A stretch of DNA of 9,812 bases from contig DASRFK010000329.1 of NCBI GenBank assembly GCA_035651635.1, positions 1 through 9,812 of the forward strand, given 5' to 3'. The DNA is from JANXQE01 sp035651635. GTDB taxonomy: Bacteria > Verrucomicrobiota > Verrucomicrobiia > Limisphaerales > UBA8199. The notes beneath the pieces are model-generated. The model made no database searches, was not told the origin of the DNA, and saw only the letters and a program-made list of their open reading frames with translations. Each line of letters opens with the position of its first letter. Within the stretch, counting starts at the first letter, position 1. Below are positions 1 to 7,400 of the stretch, in pieces. The position numbers and the translations under genes are program-made.

Positions 1-299
1 AGGATCGCGACAATAATTGGCGCGATCAATGCCAGTGCCAGCGGGACAAATCGATTGCTCAACAGTAACACCCCGACCAGCACTTCCACTGCTGAGACCA
101 CCTTGAAAAATCCCGCTTTGTTCATCGCGCCCATCACGTCCATGATGTCCCGGGGCATATCTTTCGGGGCCGGCATAAAGTTCAGGAACCCGTTCAGCCC
201 AAAAATGAGGAATGCGATGCCCATCAACACCCGGGCGAGGTGAGGCAAAAAGCGCGTGAACGATTTGCTCCGCTCAGTTCCAGTTTCAGCATGGTCCAT
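1..299 (-). CDS. DoxX-family membrane protein, C-terminus cut off by the window edge
   Basis: Reading the minus strand from the ATG at 299 gives 99 codons with no stop before the window ends, so only the N-terminal part is present. The translation begins MDHAETGTERSKSFTRFLPH. It then has a hydrophobic helix (LARVLMGIAFLIFGLNGFLN, about residues 21-40), a short polar stretch with 'MPAPKDMP', and two more hydrophobic stretches (about 62-76 and 81-99). The 'FLIFGLNGFLNF' and 'VEVLVGVLLLSNRFVPLALALIAP' pattern is typical of small DoxX/DoxX-like inner-membrane proteins, which usually have four helices and 120-150 residues. The physiological role is poorly defined in most members; some are tied to redox or thiosulfate metabolism, and I cannot assign one here. 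No strong Shine-Dalgarno is visible before the ATG; the upstream DNA is A-rich on this strand. It lies 104 bp downstream of the response regulator on the same strand and could be read through from it, but it probably has its own start. Confidence 0.8.
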   Translation of the reverse strand, partial: MDHAETGTERSKSFTRFLPHLARVLMGIAFLIFGLNGFLNFMPAPKDMPRDIMDVMGAMNKAGFFKVVSAVEVLVGVLLLSNRFVPLALALIAPIIVAI

Positions 300-403
300 A
301 GTTTTGCTTTTCGGCGTTTTTTTTTGAAGTGTTAGAGCCAGTATTTTATTGTGGTAGATAGAGTCCGTCCACACCCGAGAACAATCGACCTATTAATGGT
401 CGC

Positions 404-1090
404 TCACTCCTGATTGGCTCGGCTCTGATTCCAGCGAATCGCCAGCTGGAGAAGCTCGCTTGAGCTTTTTAGGTTCAACTTCTCGCGAATCCGAGCGCGA
501 TAAGTATCCACCGTCTTCACATCGATCCGCAATTGTCCGGCGATTTCGCGCGTGCTCAGGCCGCGCCCGGTCAACTCGAACACCTCCAGTTCGCGGTCGG
601 CCAGCAAGTCGGGAATCGAGTGGCTGGCCAATTGGGGTTTGGCGGCCAGGCGCGCCAGGACGGCCGAAGCGGTGCGCTCGTTCAAATAAATCCCGCCGCC
701 AATGACGCGACGAATAGCCAGGAGGATATCGTGGGTGGCCTGTTGTTTGGTGATGTAGCCCTGCGCGCCCGCCCGCAGGACCCGCTCTGCGTAGAGAGTT
801 TCATCATGCATCGAGACGACCAGAATGAGCAGACGCGGCCAGCGGACATGAATGTCCTTGATCAACTCCATGCCGCTGGAATCTCTGAGCATGAGATCCA
901 CCACAATCAGTTCCGGATGGGTGGTTTCGATTGCGCGCAAGGCGCCCTGGTGATCTTCGGCCTGGGCGCAGACGGTGAGATCGGTCTCGCGATTAATACT
1001 CTCCGCCAGGCCTTCCCGGACCACCGGGTGATCGTCAACCAACAAAACACGAGTGACTTTGCTCGAGGAATTTTCGATCGCGGCAGCCAT
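404..1090 (-). CDS. NarL/FixJ-family two-component response regulator with LuxR-type HTH
   Basis: This 228-residue protein has the usual length and two-domain layout of the NarL/FixJ family. The receiver domain spans about residues 13-130. It carries the acidic pair D19-D20, the likely phospho-acceptor D65 (in 'LIVVDLMLRDSSGMEL'), S93 at the Thr/Ser switch position and the conserved K115. The C-terminal LuxR/GerE-type helix-turn-helix spans about 162-220 ('LADRELEVFELTGRGLSTRE', then 'VKTVDTYRARIREKLNL'), so it should bind DNA when phosphorylated. The start is the ATG at 1090, preceded by AGGAAA at a suitable distance. That site lies in the 15-bp gap after the kinase stop, which indicates translation from a shared kinase-regulator mRNA. 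The adjacent HisKA_3-type kinase is its obvious partner. Family and partner are secure; the target genes are unknown, with the divergent GH38-like gene a positional candidate. All key phosphorylation residues are present, so it is not a degenerate receiver. Confidence 0.95.
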   Translation of the reverse strand: MAAAIENSSSKVTRVLLVDDHPVVREGLAESINRETDLTVCAQAEDHQGALRAIETTHPELIVVDLMLRDSSGMELIKDIHVRWPRLLILVVSMHDETLYAERVLRAGAQGYITKQQATHDILLAIRRVIGGGIYLNERTASAVLARLAAKPQLASHSIPDLLADRELEVFELTGRGLSTREIAGQLRIDVKTVDTYRARIREKLNLKSSSELLQLAIRWNQSRANQE

Positions 1091-1105
1091 TGCGGATTTC
1101 CTGGT

Positions 1106-3103
1106 TCAGCCCGCCAACGCGTCCGCTTCTTCCGAGAGGTTCCCGGCTCTTTGCGGCACACGGCAACAGACCCTGGTTCCCTGGCCCGTATCGTGAATCT
1201 CCAGGCTGCCGCCAATGCTTCTGGCCCGATAGTCCATAATGTGCAAGCCCATGCCGGCCCCGGGACCGGGCCGGAGCTGCAAGCCCTTGCCGTTATCATC
1301 AATCTCCAATTCCAGCCCGGCCTCGGAAACGCCCAGGCGCAGATGGATGAGACGCGCGCCGCTGTGCTTGACGGCATTGTTGATGGCCTCCTGCGCCACC
1401 CGGTACAGGTGTGTGGCCGTCGTGATGTCGCAAAGCAACCGGCGCGTCCCCAGGCTGCATTCGCAGGAAACGTTATAGCGTTCGGTAACCGTATGCGCCA
1501 ATTCCTCCAACGCGGGCACCAGGCCTTCGGTTTTCAAACGCACCGGATAGAGACCGCGGCAGACTCGCCGTGCCTCGGTGATGGTTTCGTCAAGCAGGAC
1601 AGAAATCTTTCGGGCGATGACAGCCTCGGGCCGGTTTTGCGAAGTAAGCATCTGTTCGAGGGAATGGGCGTTGAAGGCCATGCCGATTAATTGTTGGCAC
1701 AAACCGTCATGGATGTCCTGACCGATGCGCGCTTGTTCACGGTCGCTGATCTCCAGAATTTGGCGCTCGAGGCGGATGCGCGCGATTGCGCCGGCGGCCT
1801 GGGCGGCGATCGTTTCCAGGGCGACTCCGATCGGCAGCGGGATCTCGTCCTGCACGTGCGACCCGAGGTTAAGCGCCCCCAGCACCTGGCCTTCGTGACG
1901 CATGGGGATCACCGCCAGCGCCCGCAGACCGTCTCCGCTCCAGAAGCAGCCCTCGGTGTTGCCGTCGACCGAACAAATGGGGTACCGCACGACCCCTTCC
2001 TTGACCAACCTGGCTTCCGGCGCATCGGTCTCGTAGCGCGCCACCTTTTGGACAAATTCCGGCGAGAGCCCGTAATGGGCTTCCAATTCCAACGCACCAG
2101 TTTCCTGGTTCATCAGGTAGACGCCGCCGCAATCGATCCCTTCCAACGTGGTTGCCGTGGCCAAGAGCCGTTCCAGGGCGGCGTTCAAATCGTTGGTCAC
2201 GCTCAATGCCACGCCCACGTCGCGTTGAGCTTCGAGCAGTTGTTCGGCCCGTTTGTGTTCGGTGATGTCTTCCGTAATGCCAACGATGCGGTAGACCTCG
2301 TCTTTTTCATTGCGCACGGGAAAGGCGCGATCGTGGACCCAGCACAGCGTGCCATCCGGCCGTTGCACGCGATATTGCTCGTCGTAATCGCCGGTGATCT
2401 GTTGCGTATAAGTGGTGTGGACCACCCGCGGTCGATCGGCGGCATAAACCCCCTCGAGCCACGTGGCAGGGTTGGTGTAAACGGCTTGCCGGGGCTGACC
2501 CCAAACGCGCTCGAAACCGCGGCTGACGTAATTGACGCGGGTCTTGGCGGGATCGGTCACCCAGAACACTTCTGTGATGTTTTCGGTCACCTGGCGGAAC
2601 AACTCGAGAGTTTCGCGCAGCCGCACAGCGGTTTCTTTGTGTTCTTCCATTTCGCTCTGCAAGCGGCCGGTTTTTTCCTGAATCGTTCGTTCCAGGCTTC
2701 GCGTGAGCCGCCCGACCTCGGCGGCCAGCCAGCCGACCGCGCCGAATCCCAGCAGCCGAATGATTAGGTTCCAATGCAGAACCCACGGCGCCAGCCCCGA
2801 GTTGACGCCCAACACACCTTCCCAATAGATGAATGCCCCGGAAGCCAGCGTGATCAGCGCCGCCGACCTGGCGCCGGCTGCCCAGCCAACAAACGCGCAG
2901 CCCAGCAGATAAAAGAAATCGAAATTCATACCCCGCGCGGCGATGAGATCCACCATCCCAACGGCGCAGGTATAGGCCAGTCCTATGGCGGTGGACCGCA
3001 CACGGGCGTTCGTTTCGGTGGGGCCGGTGCCGGCGCCTGAACTCGTACCCGCCGCCATCAGAGAGCCCAGATGCCCTCCCAGCCAGTGCATGAGTTTTTG
3101 CAT
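1106..3103 (-). CDS. Membrane sensor histidine kinase (4 TM, PAS, GAF, HisKA_3, HATPase)
   Basis: Residue numbers are from the ATG at 3103 (665 aa). An in-frame TTG at 3130 would add nine residues; neither start has a clear Shine-Dalgarno, and I prefer the ATG. Four hydrophobic segments lie at about 37-58, 59-77, 78-97 and 106-131, with no sizeable periplasmic loop, so sensing is probably in the membrane or cytoplasm. A charged, likely coiled-coil linker (about 132-170) leads to a PAS domain with its PAC motif (about 172-287, ending 'YRIVGITEDITEHKRAEQ') and then a GAF domain (about 296-445). The HisKA_3-type dimerisation region contains 'QDIHDGLCQQL' with predicted phospho-acceptor H465. The ATPase has the N box ('AQEAINNAVKHS', N575/N576), G1 ('DDNGKG', about 602-607) and G2 ('GAGMGLHIM', about 615-623). 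This is the NarX/NreB/LiaS class that phosphorylates NarL-type regulators, which matches the regulator gene 15 bp downstream. The signal sensed cannot be read from the sequence. Confidence 0.94.
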   Translation of the reverse strand: MQKLMHWLGGHLGSLMAAGTSSGAGTGPTETNARVRSTAIGLAYTCAVGMVDLIAARGMNFDFFYLLGCAFVGWAAGARSAALITLASGAFIYWEGVLGVNSGLAPWVLHWNLIIRLLGFGAVGWLAAEVGRLTRSLERTIQEKTGRLQSEMEEHKETAVRLRETLELFRQVTENITEVFWVTDPAKTRVNYVSRGFERVWGQPRQAVYTNPATWLEGVYAADRPRVVHTTYTQQITGDYDEQYRVQRPDGTLCWVHDRAFPVRNEKDEVYRIVGITEDITEHKRAEQLLEAQRDVGVALSVTNDLNAALERLLATATTLEGIDCGGVYLMNQETGALELEAHYGLSPEFVQKVARYETDAPEARLVKEGVVRYPICSVDGNTEGCFWSGDGLRALAVIPMRHEGQVLGALNLGSHVQDEIPLPIGVALETIAAQAAGAIARIRLERQILEISDREQARIGQDIHDGLCQQLIGMAFNAHSLEQMLTSQNRPEAVIARKISVLLDETITEARRVCRGLYPVRLKTEGLVPALEELAHTVTERYNVSCECSLGTRRLLCDITTATHLYRVAQEAINNAVKHSGARLIHLRLGVSEAGLELEIDDNGKGLQLRPGPGAGMGLHIMDYRARSIGGSLEIHDTGQGTRVCCRVPQRAGNLSEEADALAG

Positions 3104-3237
3104 AAAAATCCAACTACGTAGCAGCCTCAATGGGCCGGCGCTGCGCCGCCGTCCACTAGACCTGATGTTAACCCAAGTTTTAGTCGCATCGGAATCTAAA
3201 AATTAACTCGCCCCTCTGCCGTGGCGGCGCTAAAGCA

Positions 3238-6200
3238 ATGCCTATGTGCAAATGTTTGGTTCTCTGGCCTGCCGTCGAAGAGCCGTGTTTACGCGGCAGT
3301 ACCCTCAGGCTGGGCGCCGCAGGATTCCTCCTCGGTTTTAAGCTGTTCGCGCAAACTGCCCCTGCCGCTTTCACACCCCTTCATCAGTTGCCTCCGCCGA
3401 AAATTGTCGCCAGCGCTGCCGCTTACCCGGGCCAGTACGCAGCCGGCAATTTGCTCGACGCCGACCCGCGCACGGAGTACGCGTCCAACGGCAAAGGCAC
3501 AAATACCTTCGTGGAAGTGGAATTCAGTGAACCCACCGCACTGTCCGGTTTCCGGCACGTGGACCGGAATGACCCCGCGACCGTTGCTGAATCTGAACTA
3601 GTGTTTCTGGACGCGTCGAGCAACGTTGTCTCTCGACTGCCGATAAAAAACGTTAACGAGCGAGGCGGCGTTACTTTCACGGCGTTTCCCAAGCCCGTCG
3701 TGTCGAAGCGAGTGCGCTGGCAAGTGACGGCCCTGGGAAGCGGCTTGGGTACGGTGGGCGGGTCCGAATTGGCATTTTTCACCGCCGGTTTGGCGGAGCC
3801 GCGGCCAGCGAACCTGACCGTCTCAGTCCGCGCTTTGCAGCTACGTGAAAGAGCCGGTGATAAAGAGGTGCAGCCTCTGAAAATTCGGCTTAATTATCCT
3901 TACATTGAAGCCGCCCCGGCAAGTCTTCAGGTTGAAGGTCTCCCCGCCAGACCAATCCAACTCATTCCGGGCGAGCAACTGTTGGAAGTGGCGGTGCCCG
4001 CGGTCGACGTCGCGCAAGACCTGCATATCGGCGTGGAAGTCGGCGGCCAGCAGGTGCTCGCGCAGATCGTTCGCCTGAACCCGGTGCGGCCCTGGCGGAT
4101 TTTTCTCTTGCCGCACTCGCACGTGGATATCGGTTACACGGCGTTGCAGTCCGATGTGGAGAAAAAGCAGAACTCGAACATCGAAACCGGGCTGCGACTG
4201 GCCCGGGAAACGGCCGATTATCCTCCCGGCTCGCAATTTAAGTGGAACGTGGAAGTTTTGTGGCCGGTGGACAATTACCTGCGGGATTGCACGCCCGAGC
4301 AACGCGAGGCGTTCATTAGCGCCGTCCGAGCCGGCCAAATCGGCCTGGACGCCTTTTATGGCAACACGCTGACCGGGCTGTGCCGGCCGGAGGAATTGCT
4401 GAACCTGATGGGCTATGCGATGCGGTTGTCGGAGGCGTGCGGCGTGCCGATTGAATCGGCGATGATTAGCGACGTACCCGGCTATACCTGGAGCACGGTT
4501 TCGGCTATGGCACAGGCGGGCGTGAAATACTTCTCCTTTGCGCCGAACTATTTTGATCGGATGGGAGCGACCATGAAAGAATGGCAGAATCGGCCCTTTT
4601 GGTGGGAGGGACCGGATGGTCGCTCTCGCGTGCTTGCGTGGTGTCCTTCTCGCGGCTATGCGCTTGGCCACCTGATCGGCGAAGGGGCGGCGCTAACCCG
4701 GTTCCTTCCGGATTACCTGGCTGAGTTGGAAACCAACGCTTACCCCTACGATATCACTTACCTTCGATGGAATGTTCACGGGGACAACGGCTCGCCTGAC
4801 GAGCACCTGTCGGAAGTGGTTAAAGATTGGAACTCACGCTATGTCTATCCACACCTGGTCATCAGCACAACTTCGGCGGCTTTCCGCCAATTCGAACACG
4901 CGTACGGCAACCAGCTGCCCGTGTTTAAAGGAGACTACACACCATATTGGGAAGATGGTGCGGCATCCTCCGCGCGCGAAACGGCCCTGAACCGAGCGTC
5001 CGATGAACGTCTGGTGCAGGCCGAAACCCTTTGGGCGATGCGCAACCCGGGCCCGTTTCCCTCCCCGGAATTTCAAAATGCCTGGCGCGACGCTTTGCTC
5101 TACAGCGAGCATACGTGGGGCGCTCACAACAGCATCAGCCAGCCCGATCTGGATTTCGTGCGCGACCAGTGGAAAGTGAAGCAGGGTTTTGCTTTACAGG
5201 CAGACCAGCTTTCGCGGGAATTGCTGCGGCGCGCCGCGGTGCCAGGCTCCGCGCCGGAGGTGCCTGGGGCCATTGACGTGTTTAACACCTCGTCGTGGCC
5301 GCGCACGGATCTGGTTACTGTCCCGGCCAGCGATTCCACCGCCGGCGACAAGGTCCTGGACGAACGCGGTGCTCCGGTGGCGTCGCAACGGCTCAGCACC
5401 GGCGAACTTGCGTTCCTCGCCTCGCGAGTGCCCCCATTCGGCGCGAGTCGCTTTCGGATCGTTTCCGGGGCTTGCCCGGTTGGAGGGGGTGCGAAGGCCG
5501 AACCGAGCAGATTGATCTGTTCGAATTTCTTCGTGCGCGTGGACGAGAACTCCGGCGCGATTAAGTATCTGTACAGCCGATCGGTCGGACGGGATTTCGT
5601 TGCGACCAATGGTCCAACCGAGTTGAACGATTACTTTTACTTGCCTGGTGCGGATCTCAAAGGTGTCCAACGCAGCGGCAAACCATCGATCACCATCAAA
5701 GAGAATGGGCCGCTGGTTGCCTCGTTGTTGATCGAGTCTGACGCGCCGGGATGCAAAAAGCTCACCCGCGAGGTTCGCGTCATCGATGGCCTGGACCGCG
5801 TCGAGTTGATCAACACGGTCGATAAGCTCGCGGTTCGCGCCAAGGAAGGCGTGCACTTCGGCTATGGCTTTGATGTGCCCAGGGGAACCGTTCGCCTGGA
5901 TGTCGGCTGGGGTGCCGTGCGGCCGGAAGTGGATCAGATTCCCGCCGCGTGTAAGAATTGGTTCAGCGTTCAGCGTTGGGTGGACATTTCCAACGACCGC
6001 TACGGGATTACCTGGTCTTCCGTGGATGCCCCGCTGGTCGAGCTCGGCGGGATGACGGCGAACCTGATCGGCTCGCAGACCGACGACCGTGTGTGGATCC
6101 AGCATTTGCCCGCGAGCCAGACAATTTATTCCTGGGTGATGAACAACCATTGGCACACCAATTATCGGGCCGATCAGGATGGACCGACGGTATTCCGTTA

Positions 6201-6552
6201 TGCGCTTCAGCCGCACCGGGCTTTTGCCGCGGACGAATCGGCCAGATTTGGCGTTTCCTGCTCGCAGCCGCTGATTGCGCTCAAGGCGAGCGGAAAGGCT
6301 CCCCCGGAGTCCCGTTTGCGGCTCTCGACCGACCGGGTGCTGGTGAGCGCCTTCAAACCGGCCGACGACGGCAAAGGCTGGATTGTGCGGCTCTTCGGCG
6401 CATCCGGACACGACGAAAGAGTAAAACTCTCCTGGAACGACCCCGCTCCACGCCATCTTTGGTTAAGTGACTTAAGCGAGCAGCCCAAGCATGAAGCCGA
6501 TCATTCAATTAATGTGCCCGCGTGGGGAATCGTCACGCTGCGGGCTGAGTGA
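3238..6552 (+). CDS. Exported glycoside hydrolase family 38-like protein (alpha-mannosidase type) with N-terminal discoidin-like domain
   Basis: The 1104-residue protein starts at the only plausible ATG (3238; a second in-frame ATG follows two codons later), with no good Shine-Dalgarno. The N-terminus has a basic/hydrophobic stretch ('LRLGAAGFLLGFKLFAQTAPA', about 23-43), which I read as a signal peptide with an unusually long n-region. Residues about 55-185 resemble an F5/8 type C (discoidin-like) sandwich: 'ASAAYPGQYAAGNLLDADPR' followed by 'FVEVEFSEPTALSGFRHVD'. The catalytic GH38-like part begins at about 286. Its 'HSHVDIGY' (H295, D297) matches the zinc-ligand motif; 'ISDVPGYTW' (D412) sits where the nucleophile Asp is expected; 'HGDNGSPDE' (about 515-522) and 'SEHTWGAHN' (H625) match later conserved blocks. 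The C-terminal beta-rich region has 'NTSSWPRTDLVTV', 'VDENSGAIKYLY' (about 768-779) and a final 'VSAFKPADDGKGWIVRL' block, all typical of GH38 relatives. It probably cleaves alpha-mannosides or related glycans outside the cytoplasm, but substrate specificity is not established. It is divergent from the kinase gene. Confidence 0.85.
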   Translation: MPMCKCLVLWPAVEEPCLRGSTLRLGAAGFLLGFKLFAQTAPAAFTPLHQLPPPKIVASAAAYPGQYAAGNLLDADPRTEYASNGKGTNTFVEVEFSEPTALSGFRHVDRNDPATVAESELVFLDASSNVVSRLPIKNVNERGGVTFTAFPKPVVSKRVRWQVTALGSGLGTVGGSELAFFTAGLAEPRPANLTVSVRALQLRERAGDKEVQPLKIRLNYPYIEAAPASLQVEGLPARPIQLIPGEQLLEVAVPAVDVAQDLHIGVEVGGQQVLAQIVRLNPVRPWRIFLLPHSHVDIGYTALQSDVEKKQNSNIETGLRLARETADYPPGSQFKWNVEVLWPVDNYLRDCTPEQREAFISAVRAGQIGLDAFYGNTLTGLCRPEELLNLMGYAMRLSEACGVPIESAMISDVPGYTWSTVSAMAQAGVKYFSFAPNYFDRMGATMKEWQNRPFWWEGPDGRSRVLAWCPSRGYALGHLIGEGAALTRFLPDYLAELETNAYPYDITYLRWNVHGDNGSPDEHLSEVVKDWNSRYVYPHLVISTTSAAFRQFEHAYGNQLPVFKGDYTPYWEDGAASSARETALNRASDERLVQAETLWAMRNPGPFPSPEFQNAWRDALLYSEHTWGAHNSISQPDLDFVRDQWKVKQGFALQADQLSRELLRRAAVPGSAPEVPGAIDVFNTSSWPRTDLVTVPASDSTAGDKVLDERGAPVASQRLSTGELAFLASRVPPFGASRFRIVSGACPVGGGAKAEPSRLICSNFFVRVDENSGAIKYLYSRSVGRDFVATNGPTELNDYFYLPGADLKGVQRSGKPSITIKENGPLVASLLIESDAPGCKKLTREVRVIDGLDRVELINTVDKLAVRAKEGVHFGYGFDVPRGTVRLDVGWGAVRPEVDQIPAACKNWFSVQRWVDISNDRYGITWSSVDAPLVELGGMTANLIGSQTDDRVWIQHLPASQTIYSWVMNNHWHTNYRADQDGPTVFRYALQPHRAFAADESARFGVSCSQPLIALKASGKAPPESRLRLSTDRVLVSAFKPADDGKGWIVRLFGASGHDERVKLSWNDPAPRHLWLSDLSEQPKHEADHSINVPAWGIVTLRAE

Positions 6553-6618
6553 ACGCAGTAGCTAAAGCTAAGCTGTTAAGCTTCGAGATCCAACGGGTTA
6601 ATCTCTCAGATATAGCAT

Positions 6619-6780
6619 TTGCGCTAAGAGCGCTTTTAAAAAATTACCGACTTGGGCGCGGGCGTATGAGTTTGGAGTCCCGCCTTTAGGCGGCCCGACG
6701 CCAAACCGCCTAAAGGCGCCTAAAGGCGGGACTCCAAAACCGAATTCTAAAACGCGCTCTAAGGGCTATTTAAAGCGCAA
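6619..6780. repeat. Palindromic MITE/REP-like intergenic element
   Basis: The core is a 22-bp perfect inverted repeat (6671-6692 with 6717-6738; arm TTTGGAGTCCCGCCTTTAGG plus CG) around a 24-nt loop. Outside it lies an imperfect inverted repeat: 6627-6649 reads AGAGCGCTTTTAAAAAATTA then CCG, and 6740-6760 on the other strand reads AGAGCGCGTTTTAGAATTCG then G. A further 7-bp pair, TTGCGCT (6619-6625) with AGCGCAA (6774-6780), sits at the outer edges. Nested inverted repeats with no coding capacity suggest a small non-autonomous mobile element or a REP-type palindrome. There is no clear target-site duplication and no transposase in the window. The right edge overlaps the last codons of the minus-strand HEAT-like gene. 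Confidence 0.6.
6671..6738. terminator. Possible bidirectional transcription end between convergent genes (22-bp stem)
   Basis: The 22-bp perfect stem lies between the 3' end of the GH38-like gene (plus, stop at 6552) and the 3' end of the HEAT-like gene (minus, stop at 6770). Such a stable hairpin in transcripts from either direction could stop polymerase or protect mRNA 3' ends. It is not a textbook intrinsic terminator, because no run of U follows either arm, so the role is inferred from position and stability alone. Confidence 0.3.
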
Positions 6781-7390
6781 CCGAATTACTGTTGCTCAAG
6801 ATGATCCGGTTGATTGCGCTCTGCGCCGCCTGGCTGACCGACGGTTCAGGCGAAACGCTCAAGTGTCTCAGGAGGGGGAATGCGGGTGAGCTGACTGAAG
6901 GCATGTTCGCCAAAAGCTGACAAACGGCGACTTGTGCGGAGACGTTTGACTTCTCCAAATCGGCAATCAAAAAAGGGACCATTGCCATTTGGTAATCCCG
7001 GTCCAAAAAGTCGGTGGCTCCAAGGATCAACGTCATTCTGTCCTGATGGCTTAGTCGTAAGGGGAATTGGTTCCGATACCACGCCGGAAGCCGGGGATGA
7101 ACCGCGCGGTATCGCTCATAAAGCGTGGAGTCATTCCATGTTAACGCCTCAATCATCGCCGTCGCCGCCTTCCGCGGCCCCATTCCACGCAGGGCTTCCA
7201 ACCCTCGTTGTGACGGGCTAAGAGGAATCGTTCCACTGGGATAGAGTTTTTTTGAATAATCCACCGCCCACTGGGCGACTGGTCTGCCGCGGTAATAAGG
7301 TCCACCCGGCAGAAGCCATACCAGGCCGGCGACAAGGATCGCAATCACAAGCAAGGCCAGCCATACTCTCTTTCCGGCTGATTTCACCAA
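6770..7390 (-). CDS. Membrane-anchored HEAT-repeat-like protein of unknown function
   Basis: This is a 206-residue protein if it starts at TTG 7390; GTG 7387 is the next codon and equally possible. There is no in-frame ATG near the N-terminus and no good Shine-Dalgarno, so translation may be coupled to the upstream gene, whose stop is only 10 bp away. The N-terminus is basic then hydrophobic (KRVWLALLVIAILVAGLVWL, about 7-26), a signal anchor that would place the rest outside the cytoplasm. A 'YYRGRPVAQWAVDY' segment follows. Helical repeat-like units come next: 'GLEALRGMGPRKAATAMIEAL' (about 63-83), 'MVPFLIADLEKSNVSAQVAV' (about 137-156) and 'AFPLLRHLSVSPEPSVSQAA' (about 170-189). The 'GRPV..W' start plus HEAT units is, as I recall, common in uncharacterised Verrucomicrobiota proteins; HEAT repeats usually mediate protein-protein contact. 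No catalytic motif is seen. The last codons lie inside the palindromic element, so the C-terminus may have been set by its insertion. Confidence 0.72.
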   Translation of the reverse strand: MVKSAGKRVWLALLVIAILVAGLVWLLPGGPYYRGRPVAQWAVDYSKKLYPSGTIPLSPSQRGLEALRGMGPRKAATAMIEALTWNDSTLYERYRAVHPRLPAWYRNQFPLRLSHQDRMTLILGATDFLDRDYQMAMVPFLIADLEKSNVSAQVAVCQLLANMPSVSSPAFPLLRHLSVSPEPSVSQAAQSAINRIILSNSNSVAL

Positions 7391-7400
7391 GGGAAAAAAG

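Noticed and set aside
388..404. Small inverted repeat (CGACC/GGTCG, 7-nt loop) just after the response regulator stop
   Set aside because: The stem is only 5 bp and no U run follows on the minus strand, so a terminator call is not supported.
533..2767. Two long adjacent plus-strand reading frames (385 and 358 codons) opposite the regulator and kinase genes
   Set aside because: The minus-strand genes have unmistakable domains and catalytic residues. The plus-strand translations show no domain, signal or ribosome site, and such antisense frames are expected in GC-rich coding DNA.
3104..3130. TTG start at 3130 for the sensor kinase
   Set aside because: The ATG at 3103 is a better start codon, and the extra nine residues add no domain. 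Neither start has a clear Shine-Dalgarno, so this remains a preference.
5194..6456. 420-codon minus-strand frame opposite the GH38-like gene
   Set aside because: It is antisense to conserved C-terminal GH38 blocks, and its translation has no recognisable motif or start signal.
6671..6738. CRISPR-like repeat pattern around the GGCGG/CCGCC units
   Set aside because: There are no regularly spaced repeats with unique spacers and no cas genes. The pattern is a single nested palindrome.
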